Below, piece by piece: positions 1-7,469 of a stretch of DNA of 27,958 nt; positions within the stretch are counted from its first letter, which is position 1, and every line of letters starts with the position of its first letter. The notes under the pieces are model-generated. The model made no database searches, was not told the origin of the DNA, and saw only the letters and a program-made list of their open reading frames with translations. A program made the translations under genes and the position numbers. This DNA comes from CAZSNT01 sp964607765. Its GTDB lineage: Bacteria; Verrucomicrobiota; Lentisphaeria; Oligosphaerales; JABHEG01. The stretch lies in the NCBI GenBank assembly GCA_964607765.1, contig CAZSNT010000139.1, positions 1 through 27,958 of the forward strand, written 5' to 3'.

Positions 1-40
1 AGTGGCGAATTCAACCGGATTTCGTCGTCCCAGGCACGAG

Positions 41-62
41 GCCGTGGGGGTCGTTCCACGGC
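41..62 (-). terminator. Hairpin downstream of the ATPase operon
   Basis: A perfect 7-bp inverted repeat (GCCGTGG at 41-47, CCACGGC at 56-62) with an 8-base loop lies 5 bases after the stop codon of the last ATPase gene. No T-rich run follows it on the minus strand, so it is only a candidate terminator or mRNA-end hairpin. Confidence 0.3.
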
Positions 63-67
63 TTGGC

Positions 68-508
68 TTATACCTGCGGGATCTTGAGCATGAGCAGAAT
101 CATGACCAGAAGCGCGACGGACTCAATGACGCCGATGGCCATGATGTAGCCCCCGAGCCCTTTGCCCGTCTCCCCGAGCGCGTCGCAGGCGCGCGCACCC
201 GCCCTGCCCTGGAGGAACGCGCTCATGCCCATGGCGAGCCCGGCGCCTAGCCCCATGACAATCTGGAAGACGTAAGACTCCGGCGGCAGGTTGGCAGCCA
301 CCAGGTTCGTGTTGAAAATCATGCCGTAAAACAGCTGCGACAGCGGAGCACCCACGAAAATGAAGAGCGTGAACGGCGCCTTGCCGCCCTCGGCCAGCTT
401 CCGCCTCATCACCCCGATGGCAGCCATGGCGGCTACGCCGCTGCCCAGCGCCGAACCTGCCGCGGCCAGCGACAGGGACAGGCCCATATCTCCCATTCCT
501 TCAACCAT
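68..508 (-). CDS. atpK: V/A-type ATPase subunit K (membrane rotor ring proteolipid)
   Basis: This is the proteolipid that forms the ion-carrying rotor ring of a V/A-type ATPase in the inner membrane. The 146-residue protein has two helical hairpins (four membrane segments), as in the duplicated 16-kDa V-type proteolipids. The ion-binding glutamate is E129, in the segment GVIESVALL. S57, Q58, Y61 and Q100 match in kind and spacing the Na+ ligands and the supporting tyrosine known in Enterococcus hirae NtpK (T64, Q65, Y68, Q110, E139); Q100 and E129 are 29 residues apart in both. The start ATG follows an AGGTG ribosome site. It is the last gene of the operon, 55 bases after subunit I. The family call is firm; Na+ specificity is inferred. 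Confidence 0.93.
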   Translation of the reverse strand: MVEGMGDMGLSLSLAAAGSALGSGVAAMAAIGVMRRKLAEGGKAPFTLFIFVGAPLSQLFYGMIFNTNLVAANLPPESYVFQIVMGLGAGLAMGMSAFLQGRAGARACDALGETGKGLGGYIMAIGVIESVALLVMILLMLKIPQV

Positions 509-563
509 CTCTGCACCTCACCTTGGTCTGTTGCACACTTGCACGTTGTTTGCCGAACAGCGC

Positions 564-2375
564 CTACTGCGCCTCCGGAGCGACTGTCTCTTGCCTGAAC
601 GGTCGATACTCGACTCCCGACCATTCGTTTCCTACGTGACCGGAAAACTCCAGCATCTTCAACCGAATGCCGTGGACCACCACGCCCATGCCCGCGAGTA
701 CCAGATTGAGCGAGTGCCCGAGGAACAGAATCAGGGCAGCGCCCAAGGCCGACAGAGGACCTTTCACGCCATCGCCGACAGCCATCTGATTGAAGCTGCT
801 CGCCAGTACAAGCGAGGTATAGCCAACGGCGAACAGCCGCAGATACGAAACCACATCGGAGAACCCGCCGATCAGAGACAAAGGGAACTCAACAAGCGTC
901 TGCCCAACGCCTTTGAGGATGTTCTTCTGGAAATTGGCGAAGACAAGCACCAGGCCCGATCCGACGCCGATCAGCCAGCCACACGGCGGCGAGAACGGCT
1001 TGCCGAGAACGAGTGTGCCGGTCAGGCAATACAGGCCCCAGATGATGGCAATCCAGCCGATCTCGGCCACTGCTTTGGGTGAGTTGCTGATCTTGGCGGC
1101 CGCCAGGATGTGCGCCAGCGTCAGATGCACAGCCCCGATCTTGAAGCAGAGCCCGATGAGCAGGAACTGGTTGTCATTGAAGCCGCCGTTGACCAGATCG
1201 TAGCTGGCGATTGCCGGCACTGTGAGGGCTGCCAGGAACGGAATGTTGGCAATCGCTTCGGAGCCGAACCACGTCCCGCTCAGAACTCCCCACACGATCG
1301 TGGCGGCGCTCAACACAGCCATCAGGATGAACGGCTCGGGCGGCGCCTCACTGAACTTGCGCCGAGCCAGCAGTGTTGCGCCAAGATAGATCAAGCCATA
1401 GCCCGCGTCACCGACAAGCATGGCGACGAACAGAGCGAAGAAGAGGAGGAACCAAAGGCTGATATCCAGCTCCCGATACCCCGGGATCGTGCCCAGGAAA
1501 GCCATCACCGGATCGATGATGCGGACCCACTTCGGGTTCCGTACGAGCGTCGGGACCTCCTCGTTCTCGGCAGGCTCCTCGATCGTGTAAGCCCACCCGT
1601 TCTGCTGCGCAGCTGAGCGCAGGGGATCGAGCGTGTCGACCGGCGCGAAGCCGCAAAGGTACGAGATGGCTTCACTGTTCGTCACACCGGCCTGCACGCG
1701 GGCGAACTCGAGGTCTGTGCGAAGCTGCGCCTCGTAGTCGTGCAGGACTGCGCGGTAGTTGCCCAGGAATTTCAGTCGCGCCTCGATCTCGACAAGCTCC
1801 TCGTCGACCCGGTAATGCGCGTCGAGCAGGTCCCGACGGCGCTCTGCGGGGAGACGTTCTTCGGCGAGTTCGTCCAAGTCGGGATGGCGGTCGGTCGCGA
1901 TGTGGACCAGTAACGTTGCACGGCCGTCCTGCCCCACCGCGTGGAGCCCCTCCACGTCAGCCAGGGCCTGGTGTTCACTGCGCGTCGCGCGGAACAGTCT
2001 GACATCGACGCCGGCGGCGCGCAGATCCCGGACCTTCTGCAGCGAGACATTCGACCAGCGTCGGTAGTGTGCGAGCTTTGTGTCGAGCTCCTCCCGGTTC
2101 ACCAGAAGCCGCTCACGGCGGTCACCAAGTTCCAGGATTTCGTCCACGATGCGCCCGGGCTCGACAACCAACGTCTGGGGCTTGTCCACGCTGCCGATCT
2201 TGGTCAATGCTGCCGTTACGCGCTCGACCTTCTGCTCGATCTCCGCGCAGGACCGCGTACCCCTTTCCTGCTGAAGGCGCACGTGCAACACGCCGAGCGC
2301 GCGCAGGACCGTCAAGGCGTCGTCGACATGCGTCGTACCGGCCAGGATGGTCACTTTCTTCATTGGGACAATCAT
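564..2375 (-). CDS. atpI: V/A-type ATPase subunit I (membrane stator, subunit a homologue)
   Basis: This is the membrane stator subunit that holds the ion half-channels against the K ring. The 603-residue length is usual for bacterial subunit I. Residues 1-300 form the soluble arm with predicted coiled segments (about 75-120 and 180-225). Residues about 305-575 hold seven or eight membrane segments. The conserved GDAGYG motif is at 322-327. The segment SYLRLFAVG places the likely channel arginine at R513. I chose ATG 2375 because an AGAGAG-like site precedes it; ATG 2363 (MKKVTILAG) is an alternative and would remove four residues. The gene begins 17 bases after subunit D. Confidence 0.94.
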   Translation of the reverse strand: MIVPMKKVTILAGTTHVDDALTVLRALGVLHVRLQQERGTRSCAEIEQKVERVTAALTKIGSVDKPQTLVVEPGRIVDEILELGDRRERLLVNREELDTKLAHYRRWSNVSLQKVRDLRAAGVDVRLFRATRSEHQALADVEGLHAVGQDGRATLLVHIATDRHPDLDELAEERLPAERRRDLLDAHYRVDEELVEIEARLKFLGNYRAVLHDYEAQLRTDLEFARVQAGVTNSEAISYLCGFAPVDTLDPLRSAAQQNGWAYTIEEPAENEEVPTLVRNPKWVRIIDPVMAFLGTIPGYRELDISLWFLLFFALFVAMLVGDAGYGLIYLGATLLARRKFSEAPPEPFILMAVLSAATIVWGVLSGTWFGSEAIANIPFLAALTVPAIASYDLVNGGFNDNQFLLIGLCFKIGAVHLTLAHILAAAKISNSPKAVAEIGWIAIIWGLYCLTGTLVLGKPFSPPCGWLIGVGSGLVLVFANFQKNILKGVGQTLVEFPLSLIGGFSDVVSYLRLFAVGYTSLVLASSFNQMAVGDGVKGPLSALGAALILFLGHSLNLVLAGMGVVVHGIRLKMLEFSGHVGNEWSGVEYRPFRQETVAPEAQ

Positions 2376-2392
2376 AGCGCTCTCTGTTCAGG

Positions 2393-3013
2393 TCAAAGCT
2401 GCGGCACTCGCTGGAGCCGCTTCCGTGTGAGCTTGCTCTTGGTCATCTTGCCACGGACCACGGCAGCGGTCTGCTGGTCGCCGAGGAAAATGCGGATCCT
2501 GCGGATGTTCTCTTTGGCTTGTGGGATCTTCACCTTCTCGAACAGATTGATGCGCTGCACGGTTGTCCGCAACTCCGCAGAGATGATCTCCAGCTGCTCC
2601 CGCAGCACATGGATGGTCAGCTCGAGCGTGATCTTCCGCTTAACCGCTGCGATGCCGGCATCGAGCCAAAATGGCTGCGTCATCAGATCATAGGGCTTCT
2701 CCCGGAAGCTCACACCGTCAAACACGGGAATCTCAATGCCCGCGACATTCTCGCGACGGATGACGCGTTCTGTCGGCGCGCAGAAAGCGGTGAGGTCGAT
2801 CTCTTCGGCGAACACGGCAACCCAGCGCGCGACATCGTCGTTGAGCTCCTGCAGCTCGGCCTCGCCCTTCTCAACGTCTTGATGGATCCGGTGTATTTCG
2901 TTGAAGAGTTGGGTCTTGCGGAGTTTGAGTGTGGGCAGAAACCGACTGAACCGGGCAAGCGCCTTCTTCTCCCGGCTGAGAGAGTCTTTGGTGAATTTGA
3001 GCTTATCGGCCAT
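2393..3013 (-). CDS. atpD: V/A-type ATPase subunit D (central rotor shaft)
   Basis: Subunit D is the central shaft that turns inside the A3B3 head and links it to the membrane ring. The 206-residue protein has the expected long antiparallel coiled coil, with an N-terminal helix at about residues 5-75 and a C-terminal helix at about 120-206, separated by a short globular part. The C-terminus is basic and the LREQLEIISAELRTTVQRIN stretch is typical of the family. Its ATG shares one base with the stop of the DUF2764-like gene (TGATG at 3015-3011), which indicates translational coupling. No separate subunit F gene is seen next to it. Confidence 0.94.
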   Translation of the reverse strand: MADKLKFTKDSLSREKKALARFSRFLPTLKLRKTQLFNEIHRIHQDVEKGEAELQELNDDVARWVAVFAEEIDLTAFCAPTERVIRRENVAGIEIPVFDGVSFREKPYDLMTQPFWLDAGIAAVKRKITLELTIHVLREQLEIISAELRTTVQRINLFEKVKIPQAKENIRRIRIFLGDQQTAAVVRGKMTKSKLTRKRLQRVPQL

Positions 3014-3534
3014 CAGTCCACCCTCCCGCGCTGGGCAATGGACTCGATGTCCGTGAGCTCCGTGAACCGCCCGCTGCCTCTGTCCTGGTCAAACGCCGCA
3101 AGTCTCTCGAGAATCTGTATCTGAAGGCGGTAGACGATGAGAGCATGCAGGTCGGCATCGTGGATGTTGCGTTGGGCGGCAACATAGTCCCAGCGCAGCC
3201 GCAACAGACGCTGCTCGGCCTCCAACGGCGTCGTGTCTTTCAGGTACGAGGTAGGGAACGCGTTCGTCTTGTGGTCATGTCCGGCCCGCCTGGACGCCAC
3301 GTAGGCCGCGACGTCGCGGCGGATCCGGCCCTCGAAACGGGAATATTCCGCCAGCAGTTCCATCGGATGGTCCGTGCTCGTATAGTCGCCGATATCGGTT
3401 GCCGACAGGGTCGCGAAGGCGCCCTCCCCCAGCCACTTCTCGGCCTCGCCGAGGAAGCGCTCGGAGGAGGGGAAATCCGTATCCCCAAAGTTGAGCAACG
3501 GCAGCAGAGCCGCCAAATAAGGGTACTCGTTCAT
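3013..3534 (-). CDS. DUF2764-like protein, probable V/A-ATPase accessory or connector subunit
   Basis: This 173-residue protein begins MNEYPYLAALLPLLNFGD, resembling the N-terminus of DUF2764 proteins, which sit in the ATPase operons of chlamydiae and spirochaetes. It has no signal peptide or membrane segment and is rich in helix-forming and charged residues. It is embedded in the operon: its ATG overlaps the subunit E stop by four bases and its stop shares a base with the subunit D start. No subunit C gene is present here, so a role as a shortened C-like connector between shaft and ring is plausible but is inferred from position only. It appears shorter than the chlamydial members I know of. 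Confidence 0.7.
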   Translation of the reverse strand: MNEYPYLAALLPLLNFGDTDFPSSERFLGEAEKWLGEGAFATLSATDIGDYTSTDHPMELLAEYSRFEGRIRRDVAAYVASRRAGHDHKTNAFPTSYLKDTTPLEAEQRLLRLRWDYVAAQRNIHDADLHALIVYRLQIQILERLAAFDQDRGSGRFTELTDIESIAQRGRVD

Positions 3535-4145
3535 GATTGGAGCAGTTTGGCCAACTGTGGATTGAGATGAGCACTGAAACTCTCAGTCACGCTCGCGTCC
3601 GACACGTCGTAGGCCACCTGGTCGCCTTCTCTGCGAACCCGGAACCCGTTAGTGATGCTGCGGTTGAGACGGATCTCCACGCCGTCCTCGAGCATCCCGT
3701 CAACGCCTGTCTTTGCCAGGGCCAGAAGCTTGTCCGCCATCTCGGGCGCTGTCGCCACGCTGACAGGTCGGCCCTGGGCCCATTCCTTCACCAAGCTCAT
3801 GATAAGCTCGCGGAGGTACTCCGGGTCGTCGAGCACGGTCCCGACCTGGTCCTGGAAAGCCCCGGTAAAGAGATCACGGATGTTCTGGGTCAGCGCCAGC
3901 ATCGTGTCCCTGGCAGCCTGGCGCACGGACGCAGTGGCGCTCGCCTCCAGCTTCGTCGCCTGCGCCTCGGCGGACCTGATCGTGTCGTCGGCCTCGGCCT
4001 GCGCCGCGCGCAGGATCTTCTCGGCCTCCTCTTTCGCGTCCTGAATGATCCGTTCGGCCTCAGCCTTGCCCTTGTTCACGCCTTCTGAATGCAGCTTGTT
4101 GACCAGTGCATCCAGGCGGACCTCGTCGCCGCTCTTGTCAACCAT
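3531..4145 (-). CDS. atpE: V/A-type ATPase subunit E (peripheral stalk)
   Basis: Subunit E forms the peripheral stalk that ties the A3B3 head to subunit I. The 204-residue protein has a charged, alanine-rich coiled coil at about residues 15-80 (for example IIQDAKEEAEKILRAAQAEA), followed by a globular C-terminal domain from about 95 to 204. This is the expected layout. ATG 4145 was chosen because it follows an AAGAGG-like site and starts directly before the coiled coil. Longer in-frame starts would run into the B gene in another frame and add a low-complexity tail. There is a 95-base gap after subunit B, the longest inside the operon. No separate subunit G was found. Confidence 0.88.
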   Translation of the reverse strand: MVDKSGDEVRLDALVNKLHSEGVNKGKAEAERIIQDAKEEAEKILRAAQAEADDTIRSAEAQATKLEASATASVRQAARDTMLALTQNIRDLFTGAFQDQVGTVLDDPEYLRELIMSLVKEWAQGRPVSVATAPEMADKLLALAKTGVDGMLEDGVEIRLNRSITNGFRVRREGDQVAYDVSDASVTESFSAHLNPQLAKLLQS

Positions 4146-4240
4146 TTGACTCTTTGCCTCTTCTGTGAACGGAGGTTGCCGCGTCGCTTCTGTCAATGCC
4201 GTCTGCCCTGGGGAGAAGGCGGCTTGCCGTCGTCGTGCCG

Positions 4241-5551
4241 TCAGTTCCGGTGCGCGTTCGGCCAAAACTCGCGAATGAGAGATGAAGGCATCCGTGTCTC
4301 TTCGGTGTCGAAACACTCCGCCAGGATCTGCCAGGCGCTGTCGAGCGCTTCCTCCAGCGGGATAAAGACCGACAGGTCCATCATCTTCGCTTCGAACAGC
4401 TCGCCGTATTTGAGCAGCTTCTGGTCCCACTCACTCATCCGGAAGCCCATCGAGCGTTTCTCGAGCGTCTCCAGGTACTCGTTGTAGAGCTTCAGGGTGC
4501 CGTCCATGACAGCGCGGTGGTCTTTGCGCGTCTTCCTGTTCACTTGCTGCTTGAGGCGGCTCAGGGAACCGAACGGCTCGATACGCCCGTTCCGCAGGTA
4601 GAACTGCCCCTCAGTGATGTAACCGGTGTTGTCCGGTACGGGGTGGGTCACGTCATCGCCCGGCATGGTGGTCACCGCGAGAATGGTCACCGAGCCGGCG
4701 CCGACGAAATCAACAGCTTTCTCGTACCGGGCGGCCAGCTGACTGTAGAGATCGCCGGGGTAGCCACGGTTGGCGGGGACCTGTTCCATGGTGATGGCGG
4801 TCTCCTTCATGGCATCGGCATAGTTGGTCATGTCGGTCAGCAACACGAGCACGTCCTTCCCGTCGAGAGCGAAGCGCTCCGCCACTGCCAGGCACATGTC
4901 GGGGATCATGATGCCCTCAACGATCGGGTCCGAGGCGGTGTGGACGAAGAAAATCGAGCGGTTGAACACGCCGCCCGACTCGAGTTCATCACGGAAGTAC
5001 ATGTACTCGCTGAACTTCAGTCCAATCCCCCCCAGAACGATCATGTCCGCCTCGGCCTGCAGCGCAATGCGGGCAAGCAACTGGTTGTAGGGCTCGCCGG
5101 AGACCGAGAAGATCGGCAGCTTCTGTGACATGACCAGCGAGTTGTACAGATCGATCATCGGGATATTGGTGCGGATCATCTTGCTCGGCACGACGCGTTT
5201 GGCAGGGTTCACCGAGGGGCCGCCGATCTCGATCATGCCCTCATCGATAGGCGGACCCTCATCGATGGGGATCCCGCTGCCGCTGAACGTGCGGCCGAGC
5301 ATGTTCTCCGAGAAAGACACCTGCATGGGGTTACCGAGGAAGCGTACTTCGTCTTCGGTCGACACGCCCTTACTGCCGGCAAAAACCTGCAGATAGACCA
5401 GATCCTCATCCTCGATCTTGATCACCTGCGCGAGGGACGTGCCGCGAGCGCTCGTCACTTCGGCGAGCTCCTCGTACTGCACGTCGGTGGCTCGCACCGT
5501 GATCACATTCCCGACAACACTCAGAATTCGGTCGTACACGGGCCGCATCAC
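4241..5551 (-). CDS. atpB: V/A-type ATPase subunit B (non-catalytic nucleotide-binding)
   Basis: Subunit B alternates with A in the hexameric head and binds nucleotide without hydrolysing it. The 436-residue protein shows the beta-barrel N-terminus (1-75) and the RecA-like core. The P-loop position is degenerate (SGEPYNQL at about 151-158, with no GKT), as expected for this subunit. The segments LTDMTNYADAM and YPGDLYSQLAARYE are strongly typical. The first codon may be GTG at 5551, whose GTGA overlaps the subunit A stop, or the adjacent ATG at 5548. Either gives nearly the same protein and tight coupling to A. Confidence 0.95.
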   Translation of the reverse strand: MMRPVYDRILSVVGNVITVRATDVQYEELAEVTSARGTSLAQVIKIEDEDLVYLQVFAGSKGVSTEDEVRFLGNPMQVSFSENMLGRTFSGSGIPIDEGPPIDEGMIEIGGPSVNPAKRVVPSKMIRTNIPMIDLYNSLVMSQKLPIFSVSGEPYNQLLARIALQAEADMIVLGGIGLKFSEYMYFRDELESGGVFNRSIFFVHTASDPIVEGIMIPDMCLAVAERFALDGKDVLVLLTDMTNYADAMKETAITMEQVPANRGYPGDLYSQLAARYEKAVDFVGAGSVTILAVTTMPGDDVTHPVPDNTGYITEGQFYLRNGRIEPFGSLSRLKQQVNRKTRKDHRAVMDGTLKLYNEYLETLEKRSMGFRMSEWDQKLLKYGELFEAKMMDLSVFIPLEEALDSAWQILAECFDTEETRMPSSLIREFWPNAHRN

Positions 5552-7278
5552 ATCATCTCCGCGATTGCTGTGTCAATGGTCTTCTCCTGCGCGACGAACT
5601 CATCCGAGTCCATCGCTTTGAGATTCCAATCGACGAAGAGCTGGGCCAACCTGGCGAAGAACCGCCTGGCCGTCGTCTTGTCTTGGAAGCTGAAGTCTGT
5701 GAACAGGATCTCCGAGACCTTGCTGAACAGGTAACGCTGCCGTTCCGCGGAGCAGTTCGAATCGACTGGATCAAACGCGTCCTGCTGCAGATAGACAGAG
5801 TCAAGGAAATCGGACTTGAGATAGAGCAGGAACTCGCTCATAGCCGTGCCGTCCTCGCCGACGACCATCATCATCTGTGCGACGTTGTCACCCTTCATGA
5901 GTACATCCCGCGCTCTGGCGACTTCGTCCCGATCGATGATGCCTTTGCAGTGGGACCAGCTCTCCAACGGATCGATGGCCGGGTACCTGCGCGCATCGGA
6001 GCGCGCCCTGCTGAGGCCGTGGAATGCATCCACCACTTTCAGCGTGGCCTGGGTGACCGGTTCCTCGAAGTTCCCGCCCGCCGGACTGACAGTGCCGCCG
6101 ATCGTCATGCTCCCGAACGACCCGTTGTGCAGCTCCACATATCCCGCCCGCTCGTAGAACTCGGCGATGCGGGATTCCAGGTAAGCAGGGAATGCCTCTT
6201 CGCCGGGGATCTCCTCCAGGCGACCAGACACTTCGCGCATGGCCTGTGCCCACCTGGACGTCGAGTCGGCCATGAGCAGGACGTTCAGCCCCATCTGCCG
6301 GTAATACTCCCCGAGAGTAGCCGCCGTGTACACCGAAGCTTCGCGAGCGGCGACCGGCATGGAACTGGTATTGGCGATGATGATGGTGCGCTCCATCAGG
6401 GGGCGTCCGGTGCGCGGATCGATCAGTTCCGGATACTCCCGCAGCGTCTCGACCACCTCACCGGCCCGCTCGCCACACGCCGCGATGACGACAATGTCGA
6501 CCTCCGCGTTGCGGCAGGTGGTCTGCTGCAGCACGGTCTTGCCCGCACCGAACGGGCCGGGGATACAGTACGTACCGCCGCGGGATACGGGAGAGAAGGT
6601 GTCGATGATGCGCAGTTGGGTCACCATCGGCTCTTCCGAAACCAGTTTCCGCCGGTAGGCCTTGATGGGGAGCTTGATGGGCCAGTCGAAGCACATCGTG
6701 AGCGGGTGCACCGTGCCTGCTTCATCAACCACCTCGGCAATGCACTGCTCGATCGTGTACTCGTCTTCAGGTACGATGCTGTTGACCGTGAATTCTCCCC
6801 GGAGTGTGAACGGCACCATCGTGGCGTGGCGCACCGCATGCTCCTGGACGTGGCCCAAAGCCATGCCCGGCAAGAGCGTATCTCCAGGCTTGACCTGTGG
6901 GATGAACAGCCACTTCTTCCTACGATCGAGAGGGTCGGCGGTCTTGCCGCGGCGCAGGAAAAAACCGTGTCGCTCGGCCAGCTCATGGAGCGGGTTCTGC
7001 AGTCCGTCGTACACCTGGCCCAAAATGCCCGGACCGAGGCGGACAAAAAGCATCTCGCCGGAGAACTCCACCTTGTCACCGGCTCGCAGCCCGCGTGTAC
7101 TCTCGTAGACCTGCAGCGAGGCAGATCCCTCCTCGATCTTGATGATTTCGGCTTTCAGACGCTCATCACCGCAGATGGCGTAGGCAAGCTCGTTCTGCTG
7201 CACCCTGCCATCGACACGGACGGTGATCATGTTGCCGTTGATCCCGGTGATCAAGCCCGTCACACTCGACTTCTGCAT
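5548..7278 (-). CDS. atpA: V/A-type ATPase catalytic subunit A
   Basis: This is the catalytic subunit of the rotary ATPase head. The 576-residue protein has the N-terminal beta-barrel (1-75), the bulge domain characteristic of A subunits (about 110-200), and the nucleotide-binding core with P-loop GPFGAGKT at 241-248 (K247, T248). These are followed by CGERAGEV (267-274), LMADSTSRWAQAMRE, and the catalytic-site region around GEEAFPAYL. ATG 7278 was chosen because an AAGAAGG ribosome site precedes it and the family N-terminus starts there; the frame stays open 20 codons further upstream. It is the first gene of the operon, behind a likely promoter and a leader of about 130 bases. Confidence 0.96.
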   Translation of the reverse strand: MQKSSVTGLITGINGNMITVRVDGRVQQNELAYAICGDERLKAEIIKIEEGSASLQVYESTRGLRAGDKVEFSGEMLFVRLGPGILGQVYDGLQNPLHELAERHGFFLRRGKTADPLDRRKKWLFIPQVKPGDTLLPGMALGHVQEHAVRHATMVPFTLRGEFTVNSIVPEDEYTIEQCIAEVVDEAGTVHPLTMCFDWPIKLPIKAYRRKLVSEEPMVTQLRIIDTFSPVSRGGTYCIPGPFGAGKTVLQQTTCRNAEVDIVVIAACGERAGEVVETLREYPELIDPRTGRPLMERTIIIANTSSMPVAAREASVYTAATLGEYYRQMGLNVLLMADSTSRWAQAMREVSGRLEEIPGEEAFPAYLESRIAEFYERAGYVELHNGSFGSMTIGGTVSPAGGNFEEPVTQATLKVVDAFHGLSRARSDARRYPAIDPLESWSHCKGIIDRDEVARARDVLMKGDNVAQMMMVVGEDGTAMSEFLLYLKSDFLDSVYLQQDAFDPVDSNCSAERQRYLFSKVSEILFTDFSFQDKTTARRFFARLAQLFVDWNLKAMDSDEFVAQEKTIDTAIAEMM

Positions 7279-7412
7279 GGAATACGACCTTCTTGAGGAA
7301 TGACTGGACCGGACGTCGGTGTCGCGTGAAAGTGGCAAGCCCGTTCGAAAAAGCCCTGATGTCTGGCCGGACGCAGCGATGGTCTGCTTCTTGGCGGAAA
7401 CAGAAAACCCGT

Positions 7413-7442
7413 AATATACAACCTGCTTGTGGGAGTTGGCGA
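7413..7442 (-). promoter_or_regulatory. Candidate sigma-70-type promoter of the ATPase operon
   Basis: On the minus strand, TCGCCA (7442-7437, 4 of 6 matches to the -35 consensus) is 18 bases from TATATT (7418-7413, 5 of 6 matches to the -10 consensus). It lies between a hairpin after the upstream gene and the subunit A start, the expected place. The leader would be about 130 bases. Confidence 0.42.
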
Positions 7443-7445
7443 ATT

Positions 7446-7466
7446 GTTGGCAACGCTTTTGCCAAC
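7446..7466 (-). terminator. Hairpin directly after the glycyl radical enzyme gene
   Basis: A perfect 8-bp inverted repeat (GTTGGCAA at 7446-7453, TTGCCAAC at 7459-7466) with a 5-base loop lies 3 bases after the glycyl radical enzyme stop. No clear T run follows on the minus strand. Its position supports a transcript end between this gene and the ATPase operon. Confidence 0.45.
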
Positions 7467-7469
7467 CGG

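Noticed and set aside
4146..4430. A longer N-terminus for ATPase subunit E.
   Set aside because: The extension overlaps the B gene in another frame, and ATG 4145 has a ribosome site and matches the family start.
5683..7296. A 537-codon plus-strand open frame over the ATPase A gene.
   Set aside because: It is complementary to a conserved catalytic subunit with all motifs intact.
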